Shown here: positions 16,720 to 25,677 of the stretch, piece after piece | Position numbering within the stretch: position 1 is the first letter of the stretch | Layout: every line of letters starts with the position of its first letter | The notes under the pieces: generated by a model | The model's database searches: none | What the model was told of the DNA's origin: nothing | The model's input: only the letters and a program-made list of their open reading frames with translations | Position numbers and translations under genes: made by a program | Assembly (NCBI GenBank): GCA_904420465.1 | Contig: CAJFVL010000004.1 | Location: forward strand, 1-55,389 | Direction of reading: 5' to 3' | Length of the DNA stretch: 55,389 bases | Origin: an uncultured Clostridium sp. | Lineage (GTDB): Bacteria > Bacillota > Clostridia > Oscillospirales > Oscillospiraceae

Positions 16720-17544
16720 TTACCCTTCCATATACTGCTTCATGTAGAGGCGCAGGTGTCCGATGGCCTTGCTGTGGATCTGAGAGACCCGGGGGGCGCT
16801 TACATGGAGCACCTGGGCAATCTCCTTCATGCTCAGATCCTTCTCGTAGTACAGGGAGAGGACCAGCCGCTCCTTCTCCCGCAGGGAGGCGATCCCCTTT
16901 TTCAGGGTCTCGTGAAGCTCCTGCTCCTCATACCGCTCCTCCGGCGGGTTCTCTCCCCCGCCGGGCAGGCGCTGGCTGGCCACCTGGCCGGAGGAGCTGT
17001 CCAGCAGCGCCTCGAAGGACAGCAGGCCGGACACCGCGGTTTCGGAGAGCAGCTCGTCGTACTCCTCCTTGCTGATCCCAAGGTGGTCGGCCATCTCCTG
17101 GCTGGTGGGGGTCCGGCCCAGCTGGCTGGCCAGCTCCTCCATGGCCCGGTTGAGGCGGATGGACTTCTGCCGCAGCTGCCGGGGCACCCAGTCCTGCCTG
17201 CGGGCCAGGTCCACAATCATGCCCCGCAGCCGCTTGGAGACATAGGTCTCAAATTTAACGCCCTTGTCCGGGTCGTATTTATCCACCGCATTGAGGAGGA
17301 CCAGGATTCCCTCCTCCACAATGTCATCCAGCTGGGCAAAGCTGCTGTAGAGGCCCCACACCTGGGAGGCAATGGCCCGCACCATGCCGGTCATGCGCAG
17401 CACAAGCTCCCACTTCACGCGCTCGTCCCCGGTCTCCCGGTAGAGGGCAAGCAGCTCCTGGGTGCCGGCCTGCTTTTGTTCCCCCGGCGGCCTCGGCTCC
17501 GGCCCCCGCCTGGGCTCCAAATCCTGGTTGATATATGTTTCCAT
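16720..17544 (-). CDS. fliA: RNA polymerase sigma-28 factor FliA/SigD
   Basis: Sigma factor for late flagellar and chemotaxis genes. A 274-residue protein of the FliA/WhiG family. Region 2 includes QLDDIVEEGILVLLNAVDKYDP and GVKFETYVSKRLRGMIVDLARRQDW. Region 3 has LGRTPTSQEMADHLGIS, and region 4 has REKERLVLSLYYEKDLSMKEIA with an APRVSQIHSKA recognition helix. The ATG at 17544 is chosen because GAGGGA lies 8 bases upstream; a GTG two codons earlier is less well placed. Being inside the main operon, its synthesis depends on the promoter upstream of flgB, so the two sigma-28-type promoters in this window depend indirectly on that promoter. No flgM gene is present here. Confidence 0.95.
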   Translation of the reverse strand: METYINQDLEPRRGPEPRPPGEQKQAGTQELLALYRETGDERVKWELVLRMTGMVRAIASQVWGLYSSFAQLDDIVEEGILVLLNAVDKYDPDKGVKFETYVSKRLRGMIVDLARRQDWVPRQLRQKSIRLNRAMEELASQLGRTPTSQEMADHLGISKEEYDELLSETAVSGLLSFEALLDSSSGQVASQRLPGGGENPPEERYEEQELHETLKKGIASLREKERLVLSLYYEKDLSMKEIAQVLHVSAPRVSQIHSKAIGHLRLYMKQYMEG

Positions 17545-17560
17545 CCGCACTGTCCCTCAC

Positions 17561-19654
17561 CTACGCCGGCTGCTCCTGCTGCTGAAGCATGATGTTTCCA
17601 ATGGCCTGGATCTGCACATTACTGGTAATCTCGTTGAAGGAGAGCACATAAAAGTCGGGATAGAACTGGGCGATCAGCCGGCTGAGATAGACCCGGATGA
17701 TCTGGCTGGTAAGCACAATGGGAGTCTGGGAGAGCTCGTTGAATTTCTTTCGCATTTCGCCCAGCTGGGTTACAATCTGCTGCATCACATCGGGACTCAG
17801 CGCCAGATAGAGGCCCCGCTCATTTTTGGTCAGGGAGGCCAGTATCTTCTTCTCCACCTCGGCGTCCAGGGTGACCACCCGCAGCTGGCCGTTCTCACAG
17901 AACCGGCGGGTGATGGTGCGGCTCAAGGCGCTGCGCACCTGCTCGGTGATCATGTCGATATCGTGGGTGGTGGCGCTGGCGTCCACAATGGCCTCCAGAA
18001 TGGTGCCCAAGTCCTTGATGGGAATTCCCTCCCGCAGCAGGCTCTTCAGAATCTTCTCCAGGTTGGCGTAGGTCACCGCATTGGGAATGGCGTCCTCCAC
18101 CAGCTCGGGCTCAGTCTGCTTCAGGTGCTCCACCAGCTGCATGGTCTCGGACCGGTTGAGCAGCTCGTAGGCATATTTCTTCACCGTCTCGGACAGGTGG
18201 GTGAGCATGACCGTGAGGGGGGTGATGACGGTGTAGCCGTAGATTTCGGCCATCTCCTTGTTCTCGGGAAGAATCCACCGGGAGGGGATGCCGTAGGCAG
18301 GCTCCACCGTCTCGATGCCGTCGATCTCCCCGGCCGGGCTGGCCGGCTCCAAAGCCAGGTAGTAGTCCACCAGGATCTCTCCCCGGGCCACCTCTTCCCC
18401 CCGGATTTTGATGATGTACTGGTTGGTGCCCAGAGAGGCGCCGTCGTGAAGGCGGATGGAGGGGATGACAAAGCCCATGTCCTGGGCGTACTGCCGGCGA
18501 AAGATGACGATGCGGCTGATCAGCTTGCCGCCGCTGGCCTCGTCCACCAGGGGAATCAGGCTGTAGCCAAATTCCATCTCAATGGGCTCCACCGTCAGCA
18601 GGGAGTAAACGTGGCTGATGTCCTTGTAGTAGTCGGCCTCGCTGGCCGCCTGAGTCTCCGGCTGGGGGACAGCCGCCTGCTCGGCCCTGGCCTGCTCCAG
18701 CCGCTGCATCCGGTCCATCTTCCGGCTGCCGTAAAACCCGCCGCCGGACAGGACGCCTCCCACCAGCAGAAGGGGGACAGTGGGCGTTCCGGGAATGACG
18801 GCCAGCACCAGCAGGATGATCCCCGTGCTGAAGATGGCCCGGGGCTGGGCCTTGAACTGGCTGATTACGTCGGTGTTCAGGCTGCCGTCAGACACTGACC
18901 GGGTGACAATCATACCGGTGGCGGTGGAGATCATCAGGGCAGGCAGCTGGGACACCAGTCCATCTCCGATGGTGGCGATGGAGTAGGTGGTGAGCACCGT
19001 GCCCAGGTCGCCGCCCCCCTGGACGATACCGATGATCAATCCGGCCACAAAATTGATGACCGTAATGATCAGGGACATGACCGCGTCGCCCTTGACGATC
19101 TTGGTGGCGCCGTCCATGGCTCCATAGAAGTCCGCTTCCTTCTGAATCTTCTGCCGGCGCGCCCGGGCCTCCTGCTCGTTGATGAGACCGGAGCTGAGGT
19201 CGGCGTCAATGGCCATCTGCTTGCCCGGCATGGCGTCCAGGGTAAAGCGGGCGGCTACCTCGGAGACGCGCTCGGCTCCCTTGGTGATCACGATAAACTG
19301 CACCAGCACAATGATCAGAAAGATCAGAATTCCGATGACAATGTTTCCCTGGGTGATCAGATTGCCGAAGGCCTCGATCACCACGCCGGCATAGCCCTGG
19401 TTGGACAGGATCAGCCGGGTGGAGGAAACATTCAGCCCCAGCCGGAACAGGGTTGTGATGAGCAGCAGGGATGGAAAGATGGAGAACTCCAGCGCCTCGG
19501 AGATATTCATGGTGATCATCAGAATCATCACCGACAGGGAGATATTCAGAATGATCAGCACATCCAGCGCCTGGGGAGGCAGGGGGATCACCAGGAACAG
19601 GACGATGACCACCACCATCAGCGATATGCCTAAATTTTTGAAAATTCGTCTCAT
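17561..19654 (-). CDS. flhA: Flagellar type III export gate protein FlhA
   Basis: Core of the flagellar export gate. A 697-residue protein with eight predicted membrane helices in about the first 330 residues. The conserved cytoplasmic FHIPEP-type loop includes [46 protein letters not shown]-like blocks and DADL. The large C-terminal cytoplasmic domain from about 350 docks chaperone-substrate complexes. The length is standard. It sits between flhB and fliA; flhF and flhG, which usually lie here in Bacillus and many clostridia, are missing. Confidence 0.97.
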   Translation of the reverse strand: [697 protein letters not shown]

Positions 19655-19675
19655 ATCTTGCTCCTGTGGATACCT

Positions 19676-20743
19676 TTACCTGTCATGACCGCTTTTCCCC
19701 ATCCGGTACAGATAGACCAGCACCTCGGCCACCGCGTTGTACAGCTCAGGGGGAATAAACTGATTCAGATCGGTGGAGGCGTACAGGGCCCGGGCCAGGG
19801 ACACATTCTCCACCACCGCCACCTTATGCTCCTGGGCCACCCGGACGATGCGGGCGGCCATCTCATCCTGGCCCTTGGCCAGCACCATGGGGGCCGGGTC
19901 CTTGTCCGCCCGGTAGCGCAGGGCCACGGCGAAATGGGTGGGGTTCCGGATGACCACGTCGGCCTTGGGCACCTGCTGCATCATCCGGGACTGGGCAAGC
20001 CTGCGCTGGGCCTGCTTGATCTTCCCCTTCACCTGGGGGTCGCCCTCGGTCTGCTTGTACTCCTCCTTGATCTCCTGCTTGGACATGCGGATCTGCCGCT
20101 CGTACTCCCACCACTGGTAAAAGATGTCCGCCCCTGCCAGCACGGCAAAGGCCAGTCCAATCTGCATGGCCAGCAGAAAGCTCTCCTGAAACAGGTGGGT
20201 GCAGGCGGCCAGCAGGTCGGTATGGAGATAGCGGGTGAACTGGTCCACCACACTGGCGATATAGCGGTAGATCAAAAACAAAAGAACAGAGATTTTTAAA
20301 AGGCCCTTCAGCGCCTCCACAATACTGCGCATGGAGAACAGCCTCCGGAAGCCCTGGATGGGACTGATCCGGCTCATCTTGGGGCGGATGGACTCTCCTG
20401 AGACCAGCATTCTGGTCTGGAAGAGGGTAACCGCCACCCCCACCACGGCGACAGCGGCCATCAGCGGCACCGCGGCCCGGGCAAAGGCCCACAGAAACTG
20501 GGTAAACAGCGCACCTGCCTCCACCGGCATCCCCGGCTCCGGGTTCCCGATCAGCTCCAGACAGCAGCGGAACAGTTCATGGACCGCGTCCACGATCCAC
20601 CCCGCGGTCAGACGCAGCACGGCAAAGCCGGTCAGCAGCACAAGCACAGAGACGGCGTCGTTGCTGAAAAACACGTTGCCCTTTTTCCGCTCGTCCCGCC
20701 GCTTTTTCGGCGTTGCCTTTTCCGTCTTTTGGCTGTCCGCCAC
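19676..20743 (-). CDS. flhB: Flagellar type III export protein FlhB
   Basis: Export-gate component that sets substrate specificity. A 355-residue protein with a basic N-terminus (QKTEKATPKKRRDERKKG), four membrane helices between about 28 and 210, and a cytoplasmic domain with the autocleavage site N267-P-T-H270 in an intact VIRNPTHFAVALRY context. The start is GTG at 20743 with GAGGTG upstream. The order fliR-flhB-flhA is standard. A second, separate FlhB C-domain-like protein is encoded at 48528-48872. Confidence 0.96.
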   Translation of the reverse strand: MADSQKTEKATPKKRRDERKKGNVFFSNDAVSVLVLLTGFAVLRLTAGWIVDAVHELFRCCLELIGNPEPGMPVEAGALFTQFLWAFARAAVPLMAAVAVVGVAVTLFQTRMLVSGESIRPKMSRISPIQGFRRLFSMRSIVEALKGLLKISVLLFLIYRYIASVVDQFTRYLHTDLLAACTHLFQESFLLAMQIGLAFAVLAGADIFYQWWEYERQIRMSKQEIKEEYKQTEGDPQVKGKIKQAQRRLAQSRMMQQVPKADVVIRNPTHFAVALRYRADKDPAPMVLAKGQDEMAARIVRVAQEHKVAVVENVSLARALYASTDLNQFIPPELYNAVAEVLVYLYRMGKSGHDR

Positions 20744-20782
20744 CGCGCATCACCTCACCCTGGCACCGGACCTTCTCCCGGC

Positions 20783-21556
20783 CTATCCTCCTCCGCCCAG
20801 CACCACAAGGGCATGGCTCAGATTGGTCAGCATCTCTCCCTCGATCTCCAGCAGAAACTCGTTGATTGGCGTGAGGAAGAACAGCAGCAGAACCAGGCCG
20901 ATGATCACCTTCAGCTCGATGTTGATGACAAAGGCGTTGATCTGGGGGATGGCCTTCATCAGCACCCCCATCCCCAGCTCGCCCAGCAGCTCGGCCGCCA
21001 GAATGGGCATGGCCAGCTTGACGGCCAGCACCATGCCGGCCAGAAAGATCTCCACCACATAGTCGGCTGCGTCCCGGCCCAGAGACACCGTCCCGAAAGG
21101 GAGCACCTGGCCGGAGGCCATCAGAATCCGCATCAGGGTGTAGATCCCATTCTCCGCGAAAAAGTTCAGGTAAAACAAAATATTCAGCAGCGAGGCGGTC
21201 ACCGTCATGTTGATCTGGCTGCTGCTGTCATAGGTCTGGGCCATATTCAGCCCCATCTGAAGGTCGATGACCTCGCCCCCCACCTGGATCACCATGACGC
21301 ACAGCTGCATCAGAAAGCCCAGCACAAAGCCCACGCCAAACTCCAGCAGCAGCGTAACTGCCAGCCGGATCAGGGTGTCCGGCGGCTCCACCGGAGGAAC
21401 TCCCAGTCCATAGCAGAAAACAGAGAGCACCATGATGAAGCCCGCCCGGGCATAACCCGGCACATTGCTCCGCCCGAACACAGGGCTGAACAGAACAAAT
21501 CCGCTCACCCGCATCAGAACCAGCTCAAAGGCAAACAATTCATCCCAGCCGATCAT
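20783..21556 (-). CDS. fliR: Flagellar type III export protein FliR
   Basis: Export-gate membrane protein of 257 residues with six or so hydrophobic helices. Conserved segments are the N-terminal FELVLMRVSGFVLFSPVFG, the GGEVIDLQMGLNMAQTYD loop, and the AAELLGELGMGVLMKAIPQINAF stretch. It lies between fliQ and flhB as expected and ends with a glycine-rich tail. No unusual feature was seen. Confidence 0.95.
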   Translation of the reverse strand: MIGWDELFAFELVLMRVSGFVLFSPVFGRSNVPGYARAGFIMVLSVFCYGLGVPPVEPPDTLIRLAVTLLLEFGVGFVLGFLMQLCVMVIQVGGEVIDLQMGLNMAQTYDSSSQINMTVTASLLNILFYLNFFAENGIYTLMRILMASGQVLPFGTVSLGRDAADYVVEIFLAGMVLAVKLAMPILAAELLGELGMGVLMKAIPQINAFVINIELKVIIGLVLLLFFLTPINEFLLEIEGEMLTNLSHALVVLGGGG

Positions 21557-21567
21557 GGGTCAGCCCC

Positions 21568-21813
21568 CTACATCAGGGTAAACAGATAGCGGGTAAAGTC
21601 CATCAGAGTCTCCAGCATCCAGCCGCCGGCCACCAGCAGAACGATCACCACCACAATCAGCTTTAAAATGAAGGAGAGCGACTGCTCGTGAATTTGGGTG
21701 ACCGCCTGAAAGATGGCCACCAGAATTCCCACCAGCATACTCAGCAGCAGCACGGGGGCGCCCAGCCGAAGGGCCACTCCAATGCCCTCCCGCATAATAT
21801 CCACTACTTCCAC
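21568..21813 (-). CDS. fliQ: Flagellar type III export protein FliQ
   Basis: Small export-gate protein of 81 residues with two membrane helices joined by a short loop (TQIHEQSLSFILKL), the FliQ signature. The start codon is GTG with GGGGGG about 6 bases upstream. It sits between fliP and fliR with intergenic gaps of about 15 and 11 bases, consistent with coupled translation. Confidence 0.95.
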   Translation of the reverse strand: MEVVDIMREGIGVALRLGAPVLLLSMLVGILVAIFQAVTQIHEQSLSFILKLIVVVIVLLVAGGWMLETLMDFTRYLFTLM

Positions 21814-21828
21814 GCCTGTCCCCCCTTG

Positions 21829-22491
21829 CTACTGAAAGCTCCGCACCAAGCTGGAAAACAGCAGCTGCCAGCCGTCCAGAGCGATAAAGAGGAGCAGCTT
21901 AAAGGGCATGGAGATCATGGACGGGGGCAGCATGATCATACCCATGGCCATCAGCGTGGAGGCCACCACCACGTCGATGAGGACAAAGGGGATGTACAGG
22001 TAAAAGCCGATGAGAAAGGCGTGCTTCAGCTCGCTGGTCATAAAGGAGGGGACCACAATCCGCATGGGCAGCTGGTCGGCCTCCGCCCGGGTCTGGGGCA
22101 TCGCCGTCCCCGACAGGTCGCAGAACAGCTCCAGTGAGCTGTCCTCCGTCTGGTCCAGCATGAACTCCCGCAGGGGGACCGCCGCCCGGCTGAAAAACTC
22201 CTCCTGGGTAATCTCTTCGGCCACATAGGGCTCGTAGGCCTGGGTCTGAATGTCGCTGAGGACCGGCGCCATCGTGAAAAGAGTCAGAAACAGGGAGATG
22301 CCCACCAGCACCATGTTGGGCGGATTCTGCTGCAGGCCGATGGCCGAGCGCAGGAAGGACAGGGAGATGATATACCGGGTAAAGGAGGTCATCATCACCA
22401 CGATGGAGGGCAGCAGGGTAATGAGGGTGGTGAGGAAAAGGATCTGGAGCGTTTGGAAATTTTCTCCGTTTACATTGATCAGCGCGTCCAA
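21829..22491 (-). CDS. fliP: Flagellar type III export protein FliP
   Basis: Forms the core pore of the export gate with FliQ and FliR. A 220-residue protein with four membrane helices. The conserved parts are LLPSIVVMMTSFTRYIISLSFLRSA, the GISLFLTLFTMAPV helix, and the C-terminal FVLIDVVVASTLMAMGMIMLPP region. As in Bacillus, there is no cleavable signal peptide. The start codon is TTG, with GGGAGGG a few bases upstream. Confidence 0.95.
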   Translation of the reverse strand: MDALINVNGENFQTLQILFLTTLITLLPSIVVMMTSFTRYIISLSFLRSAIGLQQNPPNMVLVGISLFLTLFTMAPVLSDIQTQAYEPYVAEEITQEEFFSRAAVPLREFMLDQTEDSSLELFCDLSGTAMPQTRAEADQLPMRIVVPSFMTSELKHAFLIGFYLYIPFVLIDVVVASTLMAMGMIMLPPSMISMPFKLLLFIALDGWQLLFSSLVRSFQ

Positions 22492-22504
22492 CTCCGGCCC
22501 TCCC

Positions 22505-22870
22505 CTATTTTTTTCTCTGCTGAAGCACCCGATGCAGCGCCTCGGAAAAGCTCAGACGCCCATCCTCCGGCTGCCGCCCGTCGGGCGTGCTCCACGCCTC
22601 CGCCTCCTGCGGGGTCAGCGTGCGCAGACAGGTGATGCCGCCCGGCGAGGCCCCCAGCAGCTGAATGGTCTCCCCCACCCGGACCAGAAGCAGCTTCTGA
22701 TCCTTTCCGACGGGGATCTCCTCCAGAAGCTGGATCTGCCTCCCCCGGGGCCGCCCGGCGGAAGCACGCCCCGCCACATACCGGGTGAACCAGTAGGACA
22801 GGGCCAGCACCCCGCAGATGACCGCCAGGGCCCAGACCAGCGAGACGATTTCGTCCAGTCCGTCTAGCAT
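22505..22870 (-). CDS. fliO: Flagellar biosynthetic protein FliO
   Basis: Small bitopic membrane protein that helps assemble the FliP ring. 121 residues: one membrane helix at about 10-28, then a short cytoplasmic domain with IQLLEEIPVGKDQKLLLVRVGE, the conserved FliO block. There is no clear ribosome site before the ATG at 22870, only 12 bases after the cheY stop, so translation is probably coupled to cheY. Sequence conservation in this family is low; context gives most of the confidence. Confidence 0.88.
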   Translation of the reverse strand: MLDGLDEIVSLVWALAVICGVLALSYWFTRYVAGRASAGRPRGRQIQLLEEIPVGKDQKLLLVRVGETIQLLGASPGGITCLRTLTPQEAEAWSTPDGRQPEDGRLSFSEALHRVLQQRKK

Positions 22871-22882
22871 GGCGGGACGGGA

Positions 22883-23248
22883 TCAGGGCTGTCCCAGGAT
22901 GGAGTACACTGTTTTCATCAGCCGGTCATCCTTGAAGGGCTTGACGATGAAGTCCTTGATGCCCGCCTGAACAGCCTCCATAACCATGGCCTCCTGGCCC
23001 ATGGCGGAGCACATCACCACATTGGCGTTGCTGTCCTTGGCCCGAATGGCCTTCAGCGCCTCCAGTCCGTCCATGTTGGGCATGGTGATGTCCATCAGCA
23101 CCAGATCGGGGTGGATCTCGAAATACTTGTCCACCGCGTCCTTGCCGTCCACCGCCTCGCAGATGTCGGTGAAGCCGTTCTTGGTCAGGGTATCCCGGAT
23201 CACCTTTCTCATGAACGCCGCGTCGTCTACAACCAAAATCTTTGCCAT
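22883..23248 (-). CDS. cheY: Chemotaxis response regulator CheY
   Basis: Single receiver domain of 121 residues that carries the CheA signal to the motor. Key residues are D8 and D9, the phospho-acceptor D53 in LVLMDITMPNMDG, S81 and K103 in IVKPF. It is encoded between fliY and fliO, the Bacillus/Clostridium arrangement next to its phosphatase. AGGGTGA precedes the ATG. Confidence 0.96.
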   Translation of the reverse strand: MAKILVVDDAAFMRKVIRDTLTKNGFTDICEAVDGKDAVDKYFEIHPDLVLMDITMPNMDGLEALKAIRAKDSNANVVMCSAMGQEAMVMEAVQAGIKDFIVKPFKDDRLMKTVYSILGQP

Positions 23249-23282
23249 GTCAATTCACCCTTTTAGTCCTTTCATGTATTGG

Positions 23283-24632
23283 TCAATCCGCCCGGGTCAG
23301 CTCAGAGACCTCCGGACGCTTTAACACTTCTGTAATGCGGACGCCGAAGTTGTCATCCACCACCACCACGTCGCCCTTGGCCACGCACAGCCCGTTGACG
23401 AACAGGTCCACCTGGTCGCCCGCCAGCTTGTCCAGCACCACCAGAGACCCCTTGGAGAGGGTGAGGATGTCCTCCACCTTCCGCCGGGTCCGGCCAATTT
23501 CCACCGAGACCTCCAGGGGAACTGACATGATGAGCTCCAGGTTCTCGGCCTGCTCCTTGCCCAGCTTTTCAGCCACATCCAGCTCGGGCAGCTGAACCGG
23601 CTTGGCCGAAACCAGCTTGGGGCTGGGTGCGTAGACGGGCTGGGGCACATATTGAGGCGGCTGCTGATAAGCAGGCTGCCCGGGCTGCTGGTACTGGGGT
23701 TCCGGCCGGGGCTGATACTGCGGGGCAGACTGCTGATATTGGGACTGCGGAATGGGTACGGGCTCCGGCTGGGGCGCGGCGGCGGTCGGGCCTCCTGCTC
23801 CGGCCATCAGCCGTTCGATCTCCTCCTGGCTCAGCTTGCCGCCTGAACCGCCGTCTGCCGCGGCAGGGGAAGGGGCTGGCTGGGGCGCGGCGGCGGGCGC
23901 TCCGCCCGCCCCGGCCATCAGCCGCTCGATCTCCTCCTGGCTCAGCTTGCCGCCCGGGCCGCTGTCCGCCGCGGCCGCCGGGGCCGGCCCGGGCTGGGGC
24001 TGAGGCGCGGCCTGCTGGGGCTGCTCTTCGCCGCTCAGGTCAATGCCGAAGCCCGCAATCAATTCCCGGGCCAGGTCCACCGACATCACGTTGACAAATT
24101 CACTTTTCAGGACGTGCTCGATGCTCAATTCAAAGCGAACCACCACCAGCAGCCCGTTCTCATACTGGAAATGCTCCTTCTTGAATTGATCCAGGTTGTC
24201 CATGGTAAAGGATTGGGGGGTGGAGATGTTCACCGGCCGGCCCAGGAAATCGGACAGAGCGGTGGAGGCTGCCCCCATCATCTGGTTCATAACCTCGCAC
24301 ACCGCGCTGACCGTCAGATCGTTGAGCTCAAACTCCTCGTCAGAGATCTGGGTCCCCATCAGGATCTCCACGATGGTCTTGACGTCGTTGCGCTTGAGGA
24401 GCATGATATTGCTCCCCTCCAGTCCGGCGACGTACTTGATCTCCACGCCGATGGCGGGCTCCAGTTCGCCCAGCGTGAAGTCATCCACCGGCACCACCGA
24501 CACAGATGGAGTCGTGATATCCACCCGGTGGTCCAGCATGTTGGAGACCGCGGTGGCGGAGGACCCCAAGCTGATATTCATGATCTCGCCGATGGCATCC
24601 AGCTCCATCGGGCTGAATACGTTCTGTTTCAT
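23283..24632 (-). CDS. fliY: Motor switch phosphatase FliY with FliN C-domain and two internal CheY-binding-like motifs
   Basis: Switch-complex protein that removes phosphate from CheY-P at the motor. 449 residues: a CheC-like domain (about 1-200) with two intact phosphatase sites (D12/E16/N19 and S109/E113/N116), a long Ala/Pro/Gln linker (about 201-350), and a SpoA/FliN domain (about 365-438). The N-terminus begins MKQNVFSPMELDAIGE and lacks the FliM-type LSQ.EIDALL motif that Bacillus FliY carries there. Instead the linker has two copies of LSQEEIERLM, at 230-239 and 267-276, encoded by a 111-bp direct repeat. A YQQ/PQY-rich stretch follows. The gene starts 4 bases after fliM ends. Confidence 0.94.
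   Translation of the reverse strand: MKQNVFSPMELDAIGEIMNISLGSSATAVSNMLDHRVDITTPSVSVVPVDDFTLGELEPAIGVEIKYVAGLEGSNIMLLKRNDVKTIVEILMGTQISDEEFELNDLTVSAVCEVMNQMMGAASTALSDFLGRPVNISTPQSFTMDNLDQFKKEHFQYENGLLVVVRFELSIEHVLKSEFVNVMSVDLARELIAGFGIDLSGEEQPQQAAPQPQPGPAPAAAADSGPGGKLSQEEIERLMAGAGGAPAAAPQPAPSPAAADGGSGGKLSQEEIERLMAGAGGPTAAAPQPEPVPIPQSQYQQSAPQYQPRPEPQYQQPGQPAYQQPPQYVPQPVYAPSPKLVSAKPVQLPELDVAEKLGKEQAENLELIMSVPLEVSVEIGRTRRKVEDILTLSKGSLVVLDKLAGDQVDLFVNGLCVAKGDVVVVDDNFGVRITEVLKRPEVSELTRAD
23767..23988 (-). repeat. Two tandem 111-bp repeats inside fliY
   Basis: Two adjacent copies (about 23767-23877 and 23878-23988) match closely, with the block CGGCCATCAGCCG at 23801 and again at 23912. A third, degenerate fragment may start near 23998. 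Each full copy encodes 37 residues with one LSQEEIERLM motif. Because 111 is divisible by three, copy-number changes would keep the frame. Confidence 0.8.
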
Positions 24633-24636
24633 GCCC

Positions 24637-25650
24637 TTACTCGTCCCTTCTTCCCTGATTGTGGCAGGTCTCTCCTATTTTCACAGCCATGCTGTTGTTC
24701 ATCGTCCCCATTTTTCCGCTGAACCAAGGCCTTCCCCCCACATAGAGGTAGATCGGTTCACTGGTGGGGTGGCCCAGGTCAATCACATCCCCCGGATGCA
24801 GCCGGTACACATCCTGCAGCCGGAGGCGGGTGCGGCCCAGCTCGGCGGTGAGCTCCAGCTCAGAGCCCTTCAGGATATCCAGAATGTTTTCCGAGTTGTC
24901 CTCGCCGCTCCCCCGCCCCGCCTGGTTGGCGGCCGCGATCCGCGCAAAAATGGTGCTCAGCATGGAGCCCTGCAGACAGAAATTCATCTGTCCCGAGCAG
25001 TTGGGAAACTGGACGTTGATGCCCACAATGACCACTGTCTCGTCCAGGCCGATCAGCTGGACCAGGGTGGGATTGGTCTCCATCCTGTGGAAGGAAAACT
25101 GCAGGTCGATGTAATTTTCCCAGCTGCTGCCCAGCATGCCCACCAGGTCACGCACAATGCTCTCATACAGCTTCAGCTCCAGGTCAGTGAAGTTGTAGCC
25201 GTCCGGGAGAGAGGAATCCACATCTCCCTCGCCCCCCATCAGCCGGTCCATCATGCTCAGCATCAGGGAAGTGGAAAAATGGATCAGCACGGACTGCTCC
25301 TCCAGCTGGCTGTCCTGCTCCACCTTCACATCGGCCAGCGCCAGCACGTCCCCCTCTGACAGGGCATTGGAGAATTCGTAGTACCGCTGTTCCTCCACCG
25401 ACTCCACTGAGATCTCGCAGGTGGTGTGCAGCAGACCGTTGATCCTGGAATTGATAATCCGGGTGTAATTTTCAAAGACGCCGCTGATCATCTTCATGCG
25501 GTCCTTGGTAAATTTCCGCGGACTGTAAAAGTCATATTTACGGTATTTCTTTTCCGCCTTGTTCTCCGCTGAGGCCGTGACATTCATCTCACCGCTGCGG
25601 GCCGCGCTCAGCAGGGCGTCAATTTGGCTTTGTGACAGAACTTCTGCCAT
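24637..25650 (-). CDS. fliM: Flagellar motor switch protein FliM
   Basis: C-ring protein that binds CheY-P and sets rotation direction. 337 residues with the N-terminal CheY-binding motif VLSQSQIDALLSA at residues 4-16, the central CheC-like fold including ISGVFENYTRIINSRINGLL and the NPTLVQLIGLDETVV segment, and a C-terminal SpoA domain (ELTAELGRTRLRLQDVYRL...). GGGAGGG lies 6 bases before the ATG. It lies directly after motB; fliL, often between them, is absent. Confidence 0.96.
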   Translation of the reverse strand: MAEVLSQSQIDALLSAARSGEMNVTASAENKAEKKYRKYDFYSPRKFTKDRMKMISGVFENYTRIINSRINGLLHTTCEISVESVEEQRYYEFSNALSEGDVLALADVKVEQDSQLEEQSVLIHFSTSLMLSMMDRLMGGEGDVDSSLPDGYNFTDLELKLYESIVRDLVGMLGSSWENYIDLQFSFHRMETNPTLVQLIGLDETVVIVGINVQFPNCSGQMNFCLQGSMLSTIFARIAAANQAGRGSGEDNSENILDILKGSELELTAELGRTRLRLQDVYRLHPGDVIDLGHPTSEPIYLYVGGRPWFSGKMGTMNNSMAVKIGETCHNQGRRDE

Positions 25651-25677
25651 TCTTTTCCCTCCCTGGCCAAGCTTGCG

